Numbered from the stretch's first letter, positions 50,916 through 63,332 are shown. The stretch is 64,000 bases of DNA from Gyrodactylus bullatarudis (GCA_012064415.1 SSNU01000087.1:248321-312320); one strand, 5' to 3'. Notes: generated by a model from the letters alone, not told the origin. A program made the numbers and translations.

Positions 50916-53299
50916 GGTAACAATATTAACAACAGATTAATAATACAAATCATAGAGTTATTTTAAAGGATGTACTTTGCGTATATTCGAACACCACAAC
51001 AAATTTATTTACAACAAATGAACTAATTTGAATCAAAAAATATATTGTCCATCACCATACAGAAAAAACATATTTGAAAAATTTTAACTTGGAAAATTTT
51101 CCTATTAGCATTTTCAATGAGTGAGAAACTTTTATTTCTACTTTATTGATTTTCAATTAAACTTAAAGTGTTCGAATTTGTTTAATTATCCAGATTAGTT
51201 GAATTTAATCCAATGATAGAGAATATCTTAAATAATAAAGAATCTTTCCTAATATGATCTTAATTGAAATTTTTTTTGAATAGTGGAAAGTAAGAGAAAT
51301 TCATCAACTTTAAGAGATATATCATATTTTATGCAAAATACGAGGCATACCAAAAGATATAGGTTTAGGCTCTTTTTCCTATCGCTGTAGAGATTAGAAA
51401 GAAATATTACTCTTGCTAGAATTATCAATTAAGTTTGCAACTTTAACTTCATTTTTCTATTATAACATGATTAATCAATCGCAAATTACATTATTGCATT
51501 TTTAAGTAAAAAACTTTTATTCAAAATATTAAAAAACTATGAAAAAATTTTAGAAGAAATATGTAAGTCAAGAAATATATTTAGAAATCAAATTTTTCTA
51601 AAAATATTTTTTCTTTAATCACGGTGGTAGTTGAAAAATATCTCTTACTATTCACTATCAGTAAATAGAGAATTAGTAACAAGTAATCAAAAACTAAAGC
51701 TAGTTGAAATGAAGATGAACTCGGTTTTTTCGAATTCCATAATGAAATAAGCCAATTAGTTGTGAAAATTAAAAAAAAGAGATCGGCATCAGACAAAGTA
51801 TTCGAATTGGGCCGTAGAGGAAGAAATGATTCTACTGTTATCAAGAAATAGTTAAACTTCTAAATTTTGAATCATTCCATATCGTGTTAATCAATAGATT
51901 CAAATTGTTCGATTTACCACAATAACTAAACATTTTTGTGAATTTTTGCAGCCTTATTCGGAAGTTGGAAGTTCGGGACCTTTTCAAAATTTGTAAAACG
52001 GCCTAATTTCAGTCACATTGAATTTATTTGGATATTTTTTAAATTTTCCTGACTTATTTATTATTTTATTATGGAATTCGGAAAATAAGTTGTTTTCTGA
52101 CTTTCCAAGAAATAAATTTCTTGTAAAAAAGTGAATTCTTATCTTCATGTCAATTATGTTTATTTCCACAATAAAACTGCAATTCAGTCTTCAGTACGCT
52201 ACAACTACATGTCCATATTCAAAAAATAGCATTAATTCAAATCAATTTTATTAAAAATTATATCAGCTGGGTATTTAAAGAATGCTCTTTTGATACTTCT
52301 TTTCTTCTTTGAAGTTGGTTGAGTGGAAGAAAATTATTTTGTGAATTGCTAAACTGGGTAAACAACTGCATACATAATTTATTTTAAATTGTATCTATTT
52401 AAAAATAAATCAAACTTATTTATATGTCGTAAATATAATTTCAAATTAATATTTTTATAATTTTAGCCTGAAAAAATTGTATGAAATAATTTTCAGTTAC
52501 AACATTTAAAGATGTATCACAAGCCATGAGAATTTATTCAAATTTCTATAAACAGATAACGGCAGTTTAAATATGATTTAACTCACTAAAACATTTAGGA
52601 ATATCGAATCATTGGCCATGAAAAAGGCTGTTTAACTTTAGCAATCATCTGGATTGAATTTCGTTTTATTACATTTTATAAGATTTCAATCTTCATTTTT
52701 GCTCGTTATTGAAATTTATGTTGATTTCCAAAAATTAATTATTTCAGTAAACTAATACACTTATTTCAGATCGCTGACTTCTCCCAAGTAAGAGATTTTC
52801 GCAATAACATATTGAGAAAATATTAAAGAGGCTTATAATCAATAATAAAATAATTTGGAATCTAATATGATGTATATATGATATAAAGAAGAAATCTTAG
52901 AAAAAAACTATTTTTGAGGAAATTATGGGATATTTCAAATCTCGAAGTAGAGCTATCTTTTAGCTTCAAGTTGAAATGTTCCATTGATTTCATAGTTAGA
53001 GAGAAATCAAAAGTTGATTTTATAAATCACGATAAGTCAAAGAAATCAGATTTTGAAATCACCTCATCACCGTGTAAAAATTAGATTCTGATTTTTTGAT
53101 CATAATCTTTTTAGAGCGATGAAATTTCGATGATTCAAAATTCCTGAAAAGCGAAAATGTTTTCTTTATGGTGATTTCTTGTCATTTTAACCCTTGAATA
53201 CAACTAGAGAAAATTTTACGAACGATAAATAGAGGTAATATACCCCCAATGAAAAAAAACTAAGATTTGAAAATTAGGGATTATCAATATTCCGAGCAA
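50916..53299. other. No gene seen
   Basis: About 2.4 kb AT-rich. Foldback words at 51980-52150 (minus-strand ACATGAAGATAAGAATTC) and at 52920-53050. An 87-residue frame at 51581 has no motif. Confidence 0.3.
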
Positions 53300-53735
53300 T
53301 TGACACGAATTATTGTCTGGTGTTCGCGGCAGGGAAAGCAATCACATTTGGCGGATTTCCTATATCCTGTTTAGTCATTTCATCTAGGACATATACTGCA
53401 GCGTATCTTTCCGGTGACCAATTTTTGAATTTCTTTTGGAGGAATACTATATGGAGTGCTATATTTATTTTGCATGCCCTTTTATGCATGAGACCAATTG
53501 CTAGTTCATTCAAGAAAATTCTTCTTGAGATCCATTTCAGCTCATCCAGAAAACTAGGTATGCAACAATATCTAGAAAATAACCGTTCTTCGCATCATAT
53601 GCTACCAAAATTTTGAGACCATATTTGCCGGGCTTTGAATAGATATACACCTTGAATGGACATTAACCCTTGAAGTTGACCAGTTTTTCATCAACTGTAA
53701 TCTGGTCTGACGGTTCATAGCCACTAGAATACAAA
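53300..53735 (-). pseudogene. piggyBac-like transposase fragment
   Basis: The minus strand from about 53710 encodes SDQITVDEKLVNFKG, a stop, CPFKVYIYSKPGKYGLKI and LVAYDAKNGYFL. This is the catalytic part of piggyBac transposases, where the family has IDE-x-L-x-x-F-R-G-R-C-P-F, then S-K-P-x-K-Y-G-I-K and a second Asp in D-x-K-T-G-Y. Two of three catalytic aspartates are visible (VDE and YDAK). After a change of frame, 53513-53310 reads FLNELAIGLMHKRA, like the later L-x-x-L-x-x-x-L-I-K region; the stretch with the third Asp is missing or unrecognised. No TTAA-flanked ends were identified. A dead fragment; the catalytic-core match is good, the tail less so. Confidence 0.75.
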
Positions 53736-53833
53736 ATTATTTCTTATTATTTGTATAAAGTAATAAATTTTATAAAAATTTCTGAATAACCCAAGCAAAA
53801 AATATTAGCTTCGGAAACTTAAATATTTTTAAA

Positions 53834-54006
53834 GTAATATTTTAAATCAATTTTCTTTGTCTAACTGACCATAACTGAAGGAGCAGGTATTCAACGTAAG
53901 TTATCTGTTATAAATTTGGATAACAATAATTTTCGTAAAATCTCAATTGTTTCATCAAGAATTCAAATATCTTAATGTTGTTTTGGATCAAGATCCTGGT
54001 GCATAA
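53834..54006 (+). repeat. Direct repeat, left copy
   Basis: 173 bp, almost identical to 55855-56027 (one mismatch noticed), 2.0 kb apart in the same orientation. No retroviral-type TG...CA ends, primer site or coding region between, so an LTR pair is not supported. Confidence 0.85.
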
Positions 54007-55050
54007 GTAGGAAAATCGTTTTGTTCCATGATGTGACTTGAAATCTTCTGAAATAGTCAAGTACCCTCTTAAATAGATTAGACGGTCGTAACCTGAACTC
54101 TCTTCAATTTTAGATAAAAACCTAAGTATTCCTATTGCTCCAGATCCAAAAAAATATTCAAAATTAGATAAACTTTCAAACTAATCAGATGACCTGTAGA
54201 AAAATCAAACACAAAAAAACTTGAAATTAACCATCTACTTAATCAATAATTTATTTCCTTTTTCACTAGTGACTTCCGCACATTTATATATATACCTGAA
54301 TACATTATGTATTTCTAAATTATGAATTTAAGTGGATTTTCGGACTTGTTTGAAAAACCACGTTCATTCTTTATTCTAAACAATAGTAAAACCAGAATTG
54401 GCTTTAATTTAGATTTATGTACCATTTTTTCAAAAAACTTAAAGTTAAATTAACATCAACATTTCATTACAGAATCATTTCACATATTTCAGAATTCTTT
54501 CCGAATGGTTTATCAAAAGGTCGTATCTGAATTTAGTCTCCAATATGATACAGGCAGAAATATTGTAAAATATCAGGTAACACACTTTTTATGCTAGCAG
54601 CTGAAAATTTTTCTCTATCCGAAATTATGAAAATATTTGGATTGTAATTCAGGCATTGATGAAAATAGTCTTTCTCATGGTAATCTGAAAAACTTATTTT
54701 CATCGCTATCAAAAATATCTCGATTTAGCATCAATTCCTGTTGCTGTCAGTAAAACATAATGAGTAATAATTTTAACATAACACCCATTAGTGGAATTAA
54801 AGGGCGGCTTTTGAATAAATAATTTATTTAATTAAAGAAAATCTTAATGGAATTTTTGATTCGTTGAATAACTTCTCAAGCCTGATTTATAATTTGATTT
54901 TGAACTCTTTCAAGTCTTTTTAGAAATTAATCCAGCCCTAGTTCAAATATATAAATGAGATTTAAAAATTAGATATTAAATAAGGGGTAGTGGAAGCTTT
55001 CAAAAAGTGAAATTGTATAATGTTTAAAATCAATTGTCATAAAGGCTAGA
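54007..55050. other. No gene seen; contains a PLE 3'-end relic
   Basis: At 54310-54370 the words TTTCTAAATTATGAATTTAA and GTGGATTTTCGGAC match the PLE 3' end at 30490-30540. Sequence at 54010-54120 resembles 57040-57240. Otherwise unassigned. Confidence 0.45.
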
Positions 55051-55791
55051 CTATCATTAGCTAAGTCATAAAGGTTATAATTACGAAAGTAATATATTAA
55101 GGATAATGACAAAAGTGTATGAAAATATATATGTCACCGTAAATTTGCTTACTCACGTAAGTTAGCATACTTACGGTTAGTATGCTTACTTACGTTTTTT
55201 TACGTAAAAGTCGTTACCTAGTAAGTACTTTCACGTTTTTCGAATATTTCTATCTCCAGTAAGCATATTTACGGTAAGTATGCTTACTTACTTATTTTTA
55301 AATTTAAGTCCTCAATAGTTTTATCATAAAAATCTTCTAGCATAAATAAGAGTTATTGTCTATTTTTTTAATTATAAAGTTTTCATTTATTACGATAAGA
55401 AAGAATCTTATGGCATCTAGAATTGCATTTTACATTATTTTTCAAACAGCGAATAGTTTTGTTTCCATATCAGTGGTAGAAAGCATTTAGATAAGAATTA
55501 AATGTTTCAACTCAAAAACAGGCTTAAATAATGTAAGTTATGATATGATTGGTCTGAAAATGTTCGTGCCAAACAATTCTGATTGGTTTAAATAGACTAG
55601 AGTATGTGATAGATTTAACACTTACACTTTTTGCATGACTAATAGTCATTAACTATCCCCTATAACCGTAAGTATGCTAACTTACGTGAGTAAGCAAATT
55701 TACGGTGACATATATATTTTCATACACTTTTGTCATTATCCTTAATATATTACTTTCGTAATTATAACCTTTATGACTTAGCTAATGATAG
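55051..55791. mobile_element. 741-bp MITE with 129-bp TIRs rich in TTACG repeats
   Basis: Arms 55051-55179 and 55663-55791 appear to be perfect reverse complements, from CTATCATTAGCTAAGTCATA inward. The inner arm ends and adjacent interior carry several inverted copies of CGTAAGTATGC and GCATACTTACG, perhaps subterminal transposase sites. No ORF and no obvious target duplication. Confidence 0.86.
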
Positions 55792-55854
55792 CAATGGTTG
55801 CAAGATACTATTAGCATTCTTCAAGTGTAAATCTTAACTTTGGAAGCTTAAATA

Positions 55855-56027
55855 GTAATATTTTAAATCAATTTCCTTTGTCTAACTGACCATAACTGAA
55901 GGAGCAGGTATTCAACGTAAGTTATCTGTTATAAATTTGGATAACAATAATTTTCGTAAAATCTCAATTGTTTCATCAAGAATTCAAATATCTTAATGTT
56001 GTTTTGGATCAAGATCCTGGTGCATAA
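55855..56027 (+). repeat. Direct repeat, right copy
   Basis: Partner of 53834-54006. It begins 63 bp after the MITE. Confidence 0.85.
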
Positions 56028-59000
56028 TCATAATTTATCCGATTAAAGATAAAAACTCTGGAAACAATGATTTTTTGAATAGGTATTAATCGATATTTCA
56101 AATCAAACAGAAAAAGTACATTTTTAGATATTTTAGGTTTTCCAAAATTCATATCAACTATCTTTAAATGGCTGTTTGATTCAAAATCAGATAAATTGTC
56201 CAATTAAAATTTTTACTTTATTTGATTAATCTAATTGATGAAATTTAAAAAAATGCAAATATAATATGCCGAATTTTCAATCTAGAGTGTTTCAATCTCT
56301 TCAATATTCCTTCACGACAGTTGTACCTGTCCAACTTTTAAAAGCACAAATCTTTTTTAAATCTCACAGTGAATGAGTAATGATTATTAGAAAAGTAAAA
56401 TTAGACCAAAATCAGGCAATTATTCGCTCTTATTTACCACTTTTTCAGCCTAAATTTTATTTGGGAGATATTATCATCGAGGCTTTCATCATGTGACAAC
56501 CGACTAGGAATTGCAAAAGTATTTGAACTTGTATACCAAAAATTATAAAGGTTTTGGTTTAGTTAATTTTTTTGTTACACATAGGAAATGTTGACTCACA
56601 ATATTGATTTATTCTAAATTAAGTTTTGGTTTTAATAACCTTAATTATTATTTTTCTCTAAATTTCTAGTTCTACAACTGACGAGTAAGTTTTTCATATG
56701 CGTGATACTAAATGTCAATGTCCGAATGAATCAAGTTGATCGGAATATTTACATTAGGGATGGTCCATTTTTGAACGCGAGTAAAAGTCAGATAGCTTTT
56801 CTTACTACTTGATTCACGCAGATTCTAATTATGGCATATATTCATTTTCTCGATTTTTCAAATTCTATTTTATTATAACAAAAAAATTGAATCAAAATTT
56901 TTCAACCAGAAAATTTCCTGTAGTATAGAAAGAATAGTATCCATCAAGTTTAATTTTAAATATCTATTAATAATCTATTAACAAACTTTAAGTTTATGTA
57001 TAAGGAATTTTTAGTTTTATTCTAAAAACAGGGATGTATTTCAATAAGAAAATTGTTTTGCTCCATGATGGAATCTGAAATCTTCAATAAAAATTAGTAA
57101 AACTAGATTTGATCGGAATAAAGCCAACCTTTTTTCGAAGCCTCTTCCAGACGTTTTGGTACTGACATAGTCAAGTAACTTATTCAGTATAAGAGATAGT
57201 TGTAACCTGAACTCTATTCAATTTCTACCTGAAAACCATAGTATAGTATAATTTGTACCTATTTATTGTATTTAGGGATTTATATAATTAAGTTCATTTG
57301 ATTTTAACTAGACAATCTTACAAACCACCGTGAGTTCTAATCCCGACTTAACTTTCAAATTTTGTATTATTGGTGCTAGGTTTAAAAATAAATTAAGTAA
57401 CACACAAAAACTCGTAGGGATTTACTGTATTTTCAAAACCGTACTCCAAAAGATAATTCTATATGCTAATTAGTTTGATCAACGAGAGATCAAAAATAAG
57501 TAAATGAAATAGAAAATTTTTCACGTAAAGTTGATATCCCGCTTAGTAATTTAGAGGAATTAATTCGATGCTTCAAAAAAGGAAATATTTGAGAAAAAAT
57601 ATTTGAGGAAATATGGAGAAAAGTATTATAATCCAAGAAATAGAAATGTCGGATTTAAAGAGTGCTACTCTCTAAAATGTATTGATTCATTGTGAACATG
57701 CAGTTCAATGGTTGAAAAACGGTGATTTTTCATTAACCAGTTATTCTTGCTCTTATTATTCACCTTAGATTTAGATAAAATAGTAAGAGATAGAAAATTC
57801 AGAAGATTTCTTTCGCCTAAAGAGAATCCTGTAATATAATACTTTTCGGAACTTATTGGTAGTTTCTTCGGCAAAACCAATAATTCATAATTATAAATAT
57901 CTCCTAAAATAGTTCTTGGAGAGCTATAAAGATGCAACATAACGGTGAAAATTCATCACCAAATTTGAATACTTTTAAGGGTAAAAATTTCTCTGTTGAA
58001 CAAGGAAAAAGTTTTTTTTCATAAACTCAAGATCTGATTTTTTGTTGGGTATTGATCTCGTTTGTCAATAAAAAATCGCAAAACTTTTAAATGCTATCTC
58101 TTTAAAAAGGTTTGTCGCTGAAAAGCAAGCCTTTTTGCGGGTTGCATGTAGTCCACACACGATGGCCAGGATAGGTCGATTTTCAAGAAAAGTATAACTT
58201 ATGATGTTCATGGTAAAAAAAATTATCATTTAATAAAAATCCATCAATGGAATAAAATACTACGATTACTCTTTTTTCTGATTTTAAGTTATCAATGAAA
58301 ATATTTTTCAGAAACATAATTTTCGAAAAGACTTTTACCTTTCTTATAAATTGTAAAATAGCTCAGGAACTAGAAGAGTCAAAGGAAACTTTCCTTCTAA
58401 TCTTTTTAGATTTTATTCCTGAATAAGATGATGTCATTTCTGTCTTTCTATCTCATTCATATTTTTCTCTAAAGCACTGCGAGTCAAGTTTTCAATTTTT
58501 ACCGAATTTTTTAAATAGGACATATCTGAAATCAGCGGAAAATATTAATGAGTATAATTCTTACATGTAAGACTGTGTACAAAATAGAGCATTTTATTTC
58601 ATGCATCACTAGTTTAACGCTTTAAATAACAGACCAGTAATCAGTGGCTGTAAAAATAATATTTAGATTAACTCGTTACTGATTAGATCGAGGAATCAAA
58701 TATCGTGAGTACCGAATAATTGTGATCACAAAAAAGGATTTAATCTAAAATTGACATGACCTCGAAAATTTCCAATCTTTTCATATTCTCACTTTCTTTA
58801 TCAAGATAAAATTTAATATGGATATAGCAGTCAGAGCACTCCTTTCATTTAATTATTGTCCATATCTCGCCAATAAACAAATTTTTTTAGAATATGATGT
58901 AAATTCGGCCAAAGAATTAGTTCATGTTAAAAAACTATAATTTTATTTTACACTTAATTTTATATAACTGAAAAATATTTTATTTGGGGTCGCTTTTGGA

Positions 59001-59157
59001 ACTTTTCGGGATTATTTGAGTTAAATATTATCTTTGAATGAAATCAACCGATTCCCTGTGTATGTAATTTCTGGAAATTAATTGGAATTAATATCGTTCA
59101 ATTTTGATCTCGAGGAACTGCGAATCAATACGTTAGAATGTTAATTCTTGATATATA
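56028..59157. other. No gene seen
   Basis: About 3.1 kb, AT-rich. Frames at 56009-56203 and 57665-57940 (64 and 91 residues) have no recognisable motif. No long inverted repeat noticed. Confidence 0.3.
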
Positions 59158-59365
59158 TGTTACAGTAAATCCGTGTCCTCCAGTGATTCCACGGAATAAC
59201 CGTTATTCCACGGAATCACTAAAAGGCTAGTTATTCCGTAAACTCGGTTTACGAATTCACTAGTTATTCCGAGGAATCCCTAATAAGCACTAGTTATTCC
59301 GTAGAATTTTAAATTCAATTTATTTTTTGATCATGAATTTTCGAGATAGGTTTTCAGTGGTAACT
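59158..59365 (+). repeat. Ginger left TIR with GTTATTCC repeats
   Basis: Contains five or six occurrences of GTTATTCC or its complement within 130 bp, often paired as GGAATAACCGTTATTCC. Possible transposase binding sites. Confidence 0.85.
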
Positions 59366-59425
59366 TATCTCTATTAAGATTATTAAAATTTAATTTTTTT
59401 CGAATCTTAAATTATAAAAAGAAAT

Positions 59426-61164
59426 TTATTTATTTGTACAACCTAAGCTACTATGACAACGTGAATTGCACAATCTATTTTTCTTTTTACATTTGCAAAA
59501 TTTTGTAGTGCATTTTGTCCTGCAATTGCAGTGAAACATGACTTGACCATCAGCTGCTGAAACCATATTAGATGTCTGGCGAAGAGAATACGAGCAACTT
59601 GGGACATTTTCAGGAGCCAGAAAGTTTTCTTCTATTGGATTTATTTGACTTGAAGAAAATAGACCATTAATCATGCCAGCTTCTGTACCAATTTTGTAGA
59701 AGCCATTATCATTTATGGCGTTGACATAACGAGGATCAAGCTTTGACCGATCGACATCTGGTACTCTAACTGATACATTTTGTCCTTCCTCAAAAACTTT
59801 TCGAGTTCTTTTTAACATTCGATTACAGTTCTTGAAATGTCCATCGGATATCTGAGAATCAATTATATCCGAACAAGTCGCATTATTTAAAGTAGTTATT
59901 TCCTGATCACTAACTAAAAGTTTTAATGAATTTCATGATTTAGATCAAATCATTTAATTAATCTTACTATCAATCGGCTGAAGATGATGGGTCGAAGGAA
60001 ACTTATTTATATCAGAATGTTCTTCTTCAACTGCATCAAGAAAATAATCATGACCTAGAATACAGATAAAAATAATTAAGTTATCATTCCTAAATAATGT
60101 ATATTGAATACTGACCTTCATTTTCTTCAAAAAAATTTTCTTTTTCATCGAAAGTATCTGTAAAAATATAGTTGAATTGAATTAAATTTGAATTCTTTTA
60201 AAGACCTTACGGAATATCATATTTAAAGGTAATGGATCTCTTTTGTACACTGCCTTATATGGACACATTTTTATCGTTGAATGATACCTACTATTTTTCA
60301 TATACTGAACAAATCGTAGTCCGACTGACCACCCCTTTCCAGGGTTATCCTCATTCCACTTTAACAATATGTTCTCGATATCTTGATTAGCTCTCTCCAC
60401 TGAGCCTTGACTTTGGCTGTATCTAGGCTTACCATGGACAAAGTTCAAACTAACCAGTAAGTGTTGAGACTTTTCACAATGCAGTTTTTAAACTCTCTGC
60501 CGTTATCAGTTTGAAGGATTTTAGGAGGGCCTCTATCGAGAAAAATATCCAAAATGACATCATAAACTTCATTAGCTGTTTTGGTTTTGAGAGGTCGTAA
60601 TTGAATGAACTTGGTGAAATGATCTTGATAAACAAGAATGAATTTATAATCCTTGTCTGGACAAGATTGCATATCAATGAGATCTATTTGGACTCTTTCA
60701 TTGTGATTAGATGATACAATGGGATGAGAGACATCACCTTTTTTCTTCACTTTGAGATTTTTCTGGCAAGTTAAACACAATTTCAGATATTGTGCAATTT
60801 GATCAAATGTAATATTGAAATAAAGATTATCCAAGGACTTTTTCAAAATATCTCGTCCACAGTGACCAAGACTGATATGACGACTGTGTTTTGTGTTAAA
60901 AATCTTGTTGAGGGAAATTAACTCGCGTCTATTTGTATTCTTATCTAGCTTTAAGAAAATTCTTTCCTCTTCATCGATCATCTGGTAGTCATATCGGGTC
61001 CGAATTCGATAGTACTTCTTATCAGATAAATTACTGTTTTGGGACTCCTTTATATCTTTAAGTAACTGATCAAACCGTTCTTGATTGTATAACTTGGAGA
61101 AATAGGGAGGGTTATCAATATTAATAAGCTCATAAAATCGTGTTCTCATCTGATCAATTTCCAT
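59426..61164 (-). CDS. Ginger (KRBA2-like) transposase with three introns
   Basis: DDE integrase-type transposase of Ginger elements, related to gypsy integrases and KRBA2-like proteins. Exons on the minus strand: 61164-60211, 60157-60116, 60054-59968, 59913-59426. Introns of 53, 61 and 54 bp have GT-AG ends, and all junction phases agree. Order: N-terminal region; HHCC zinc finger (HISLGH ... CLTC); catalytic core with VQIDLIDMQ (Asp1), LQTDNGREF (Asp2) and HGKPRYSQSQGSVERANQDI (Glu); then YMKNSRYHSTIKMCPYKAV. The last exon ends in a cysteine cluster (FHCNCRTKC, FCKCKKKNRLC, NSRCH), a likely zinc-binding tail. Length about 520 residues. One single-base frameshift near 60448, between core motifs 2 and 3, breaks it; whether this is a mutation or a sequencing error cannot be told. 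Upstream exons are possible. It could also move the TGTTACA-ended MITEs. Confidence 0.88.
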
Positions 61165-61544
61165 GTTTGGATTGATGAAATTGATACCAACTATTTATCT
61201 ATATTTTTTGCATAGATTGGAATAGGACTCAGCATACATATGATTATCTAAACTCCTTAGAATATTTTCTAGTATTAGTATTTCTGGTTTTTGAAAAAAA
61301 ATCCGAAAGGTTATGCAAAACATGGTAAATCAATGAACTACTACATAAAATAATTAAATTTCAAGGGGTCGAGGTTTTGTCCATTTCATGTTATGATGAT
61401 TATTATAATTAAAATAAATTATAATTTAAGGCATATATGAAGGAATAAAAACAGATACATTACATTAACTTTTCCCAGTTTTTTGGAATTCTTCAAATAA
61501 TGAATGTAAAAAGAAAAATAGATTGTGCAATTCACGTTTTCATA

Positions 61545-61751
61545 GTTATCACTGAAAACCTATCTCGAAAATTCATGATCAAAAAATAAATTGAATTTAA
61601 AATTCTACGGAATAACTAGTGCTTATTAGGGATTCCTCGGAATAACTAGTGAATTCGTAAACCGAGTTTACGGAATAACTAGCCTTTTAGTGATTCCGTG
61701 GAATAACGGTTATTCCGTGGAATCACTGGAGGACACGGATTTACTGTAACA
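61545..61751 (-). repeat. Ginger right TIR
   Basis: Reverse complement of the left TIR, with the same GTTATTCC repeats, ending CTGTAACA before TATA. Confidence 0.85.
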
Positions 61752-61755
61752 TATA

Positions 61756-62463
61756 TAATTAAAGCCTCTAAAAATATTCATTCTTATATTTATTTGAAGG
61801 TCTAGATATGAAATATAGTTAGTTAATATATTCAAATTACAAGCTTTAATGCTATTTTATTCTCTCTTTATTTATTTAGTTATTGATTGAAAGAGATCTT
61901 AACCCTTTAAATGCGAAAGATCAGTCGTAGGAAGAAAAATAAAATAAAATCTGAAAAGGGACTTATATTGTCTAGGCTCATTTCGAGATTACGTGAAACT
62001 ACAAAAAATGAAATAAAAATAAACCTTGAAATATTGAGGCCTAAAATTTGCTGGGATTTAAAAATAACCCGAAAAAATGTAATGCGTACAAGGCTAGGGT
62101 GAAATTTTTAACCTCATATTAGGCTCAACTTTTCTGATAGAACTATAAATTCTAAGCATTATTTTTTATTAAAGCATGTTACGAGAATGATTTTCCATTT
62201 TGTCATTAGGTTTTAAAAACCCAAAAATTTCGCCGCTTAATTTTCAATGAGTTTTAACTATTGTGGGAAAATGGGCAATAGAAAATGACTTTCACGCTTT
62301 AAAATATGCAAAACATGGTATGAAAATTCAACTGAAATCTAGAAATTTTCTATTTCATATTTTTTTTAGTTCAAATAATCCATCGTGAGCCTTAATTCGG
62401 ATGAATATGACTTTTTTTCTCCTGAGAATAAAATATATCAAGCCAAAAAAGTTTAATTCAGTT
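61756..62463. other. No gene seen
   Basis: AT-rich; a 63-residue basic frame at 61911 is probably fortuitous. Confidence 0.3.
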
Positions 62464-62645
62464 TACGGTGTGGCGTAGTGGTATCTCTCTCACCTCTCAT
62501 TCGGACCCTCTTACTCTCGGTCCTAGGTTCAAACCCTCCCACACCGGGCACATTGAACACTCTTTCCCTGTTCCGTTATTTGTACAAATCAATTCTATAA
62601 ATAAATATAAATGTTTCAATTTCAAAAAAAAAAATATATATATAT
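62464..62645 (+). mobile_element. tRNA-derived SINE
   Basis: The tRNA-like head has GGTGTGG (62467-62473) able to pair with CCACACC (62539-62545), an A box TGGCGTAGTGG (62471-62481) and a B box GGTTCAAACCC (62526-62536). It is followed by about 75 nt of unrelated body and an A-rich tail with (TA)n at 62621-62645. The T arm is one base short of a canonical tRNA, and the body plus tail indicate a SINE. The A-rich tail suggests mobilisation by a LINE. Confidence 0.8.
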
Positions 62646-62900
62646 TTATCAGGTAATGAAATTCAATTTCATTGGAAATCTATTTATTTTGTCTTGAATA
62701 TACAGTCTCTTGTACAATGAATAAACAACATTCTAAGTAAATTGGTGTATTACTCTTCTCAGTGTTGAGATTTTTAATGCTCAAAGTCCCAAGCGATCAA
62801 TTTTCACATCAAAATTCACTAATTAATGTTCTTCTCTAACTACTGTCTAAATACGGGAATAATCTTACTTCGAAATTAAAATAGAAATAAAAGATATATT
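62646..62900. other. Short spacer, nothing recognised
   Basis: AT-rich, includes the last bases of the PLE 3' end. Confidence 0.3.
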
Positions 62901-62943
62901 ATCACCAAATGCATATTTCTTAAAAGATCATCAGTGGTATCAC
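62901..62943 (-). ncRNA. Hammerhead-like ribozyme, PLE 3' type
   Basis: On the minus strand: helix I ACCA/UGGU (4 pairs, further weak pairing outward), box CUGAUGA, 8-nt segment UCUUUUAA (one U-A), GAAA, helix III region AUAUGCAU, U at the cleavage position. Helix III pairs less well than in other copies. Confidence 0.58.
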
Positions 62944-63097
62944 TTTAAAAATGATAAGAGTTAAATAATTGAATGAAAATAATAATTTAAAATTTTGAAA
63001 GAAATAGTAAGAGTTCAAGAATTAAGAATATATGCAAGCTGAAAAAACGCCAAAACTCTCCATTAAATAGCAACAGTGGAGAGAAAAGTGAAAAAAC
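62944..63097 (-). other. PLE 3' UTR
   Basis: Minus-strand words (TATTTAATGGAGAGTTTTGG, GTTTTTTCAGCTTGCATATA, GTTTTTTCACTTTTCTCTCC) join the endonuclease stop to the hammerhead. Confidence 0.75.
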
Positions 63098-63332
63098 TCA
63101 CATAGGCCAAGGTAGTTGAAGATTATACGAATAGTTTTTCTGAACACATAGATTGGGTTTGTATTGATTGATAAAGAATTTCTCCTTTACCCATACATCT
63201 ATACTGTCATTCCCAGGGTTTTTGTATAAAAAATATGAAATTGAAGCTACGTGGGTTTCCTGCTTAAGATGTCTAGTAACCGCGGTATCCTTATGTAGAT
63301 GATCATTGGATCTCGTAGACAATTTCCTAATA
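63098..63332 (-). pseudogene. PLE endonuclease C-terminus, cut by mariner
   Basis: From about 63330 the minus strand reads IRKLSTRSNDHLHKDTAVTR, HLKQETHVA, NPGNDSIDVWVKEK, FFINQYKPNLCVQK and NYSYNLQLPWPM then stop, the intact natural end of the PLE protein. One small indel near 63233 (ISYFLYKN against ISNFSILYKN) removes residues. The GIY-YIG motif itself should lie just upstream but is cut off by a mariner insertion at the TA at 63331-63332; the rest of the element would continue past the mariner, beyond this window. The stop at about 63098 matches the other copies. Confidence 0.87.

Larger units (their letters stand above)
59158..61751. mobile_element. Ginger transposon, nearly intact
   Basis: A 2594-bp element bounded by TGTTACAGTAAATCC and its complement, with TIRs of about 207 bp (59158-59365 and 61545-61751) that look identical or nearly so. 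TATA flanks both ends (59154-59157 and 61752-61755), a 4-bp target duplication as expected of Ginger. It encodes one transposase on the minus strand with an integrase core and three short introns. The TIRs contain repeated GGAATAAC/GTTATTCC words. It seems young, and a single frameshift separates it from coding integrity. Confidence 0.9.

Noticed and set aside
55141..55300. A CRISPR-like or satellite array of TTACG repeats
   Set aside because: The repeats are inverted and irregular and lie in MITE termini; no regular spacers, and the context is eukaryotic.
53834..56027. An LTR retrotransposon bounded by the 173-bp direct repeats
   Set aside because: The repeats lack TG...CA ends; no primer-binding site, gag, RT or integrase lies between; a MITE does.
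57665..57940. A minus-strand host gene exon (91 residues)
   Set aside because: No recognisable family, no splice-site context and typical AT-rich composition; not enough to call.
62464..62550. A functional tRNA gene
   Set aside because: The T arm is one base short, no convincing anticodon arm could be drawn, and a body plus A-rich tail follow; a SINE fits better.
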